The translations under genes and the position numbers were made by a program. 64,000 nt of DNA from Enoplolaimus lenunculus (taxonomy: Eukaryota > Nematoda > Enoplea > Enoplida > Thoracostomopsidae): assembly GCA_030248215.1 (NCBI GenBank), contig JASANG010001881.1:248001-312000 (forward strand), given 5' to 3'. Every line of letters begins with the position of its first letter. Position 1 is the first letter of the stretch. The notes beneath the pieces were generated by a model. It saw nothing but the letters and a program-made list of their open reading frames with translations, had not been told where the DNA came from and did not search any database. This document shows, piece by piece, positions 63,912 through 64,000 of the stretch.

Positions 63912-64000
63912 CTGCAATCAAATCATAAAATTAATAATAAAACTGTAATAAATAAATTAGGAAATAAATAACGATGAAAGCGTTAACGTTGACTTAGATA

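Noticed and set aside
1-64000. Reading the TTAGGC runs as a chromosome end
   Set aside because: They are short, lie inside TIR-bounded elements and occur in both orientations across the window.

Overview
This is eukaryotic, animal DNA. It is AT-rich, its coding exons are short with GT-AG introns, and extracellular animal modules (CCP/sushi, EGF, DEG/ENaC channel) fill one strand. Small inverted-repeat transposons (MITE-like) take up most of the rest. I cannot name the species. An invertebrate such as an ascidian fits the compact module exons and the MITE load, but nothing here proves it. No rRNA, CRISPR, virus-like element or large transposase gene is visible.

From about 22.0 to 63.9 kb the minus strand carries one very large gene, open at its 5' end beyond base 64000. 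I rebuilt 44 exons by hand. In protein order they are 29 CCP/sushi exons (63911 down to 36690), three EGF-like exons (36030 to 34013, the third a half-EGF), one linker exon (33390 to 33304) and 11 exons (31527 to 21995) for the ectodomain and second membrane helix of a DEG/ENaC (ASC-family) sodium channel. Every junction agrees in phase and the last exon ends in a stop codon, so the visible part encodes about 2,235 residues. The first membrane helix of the channel and its FPAVTxCN strand are not in the window. They should lie upstream of the CCP array, which would then be a giant insert in the extracellular loop.

From 1 to 22 kb the plus strand holds two small paralogous genes (10315-10719 and 17576-18010). 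They look like secreted peptide or small-protein precursors that I do not recognise. They share two blocks, an N-terminal one around FRRP..KF..MF and a C-terminal one ending VPPLM.AGV. Codon changes between them in the C-terminal block are mostly silent, which argues that both are real and under selection.

The rest is repeats. Two MITE families (A and B below) carry internal runs of TTAGGC. Others are families D (TIR begins about AGCCCTATTCACACGTGCAAG), E (CACTGTAAATTCCAGTGAG), F (TGCATCGTTCACAAT), G (CAAGAGTGCATGAT), H (CCCGTAGCCAGCTCACCTTG), I (GTAGTGACCCGAATAAGAG), J (CAGGGTGCAACCGGA) and L (TATTCTCAAATGTGTATAGC). There are also a tRNA-like SINE family, several long hairpins and two minisatellites. 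Many sit inside introns of the channel gene, some ending only a few bases from a splice site. Repeat edges are read by eye and are good to about 10 bases.
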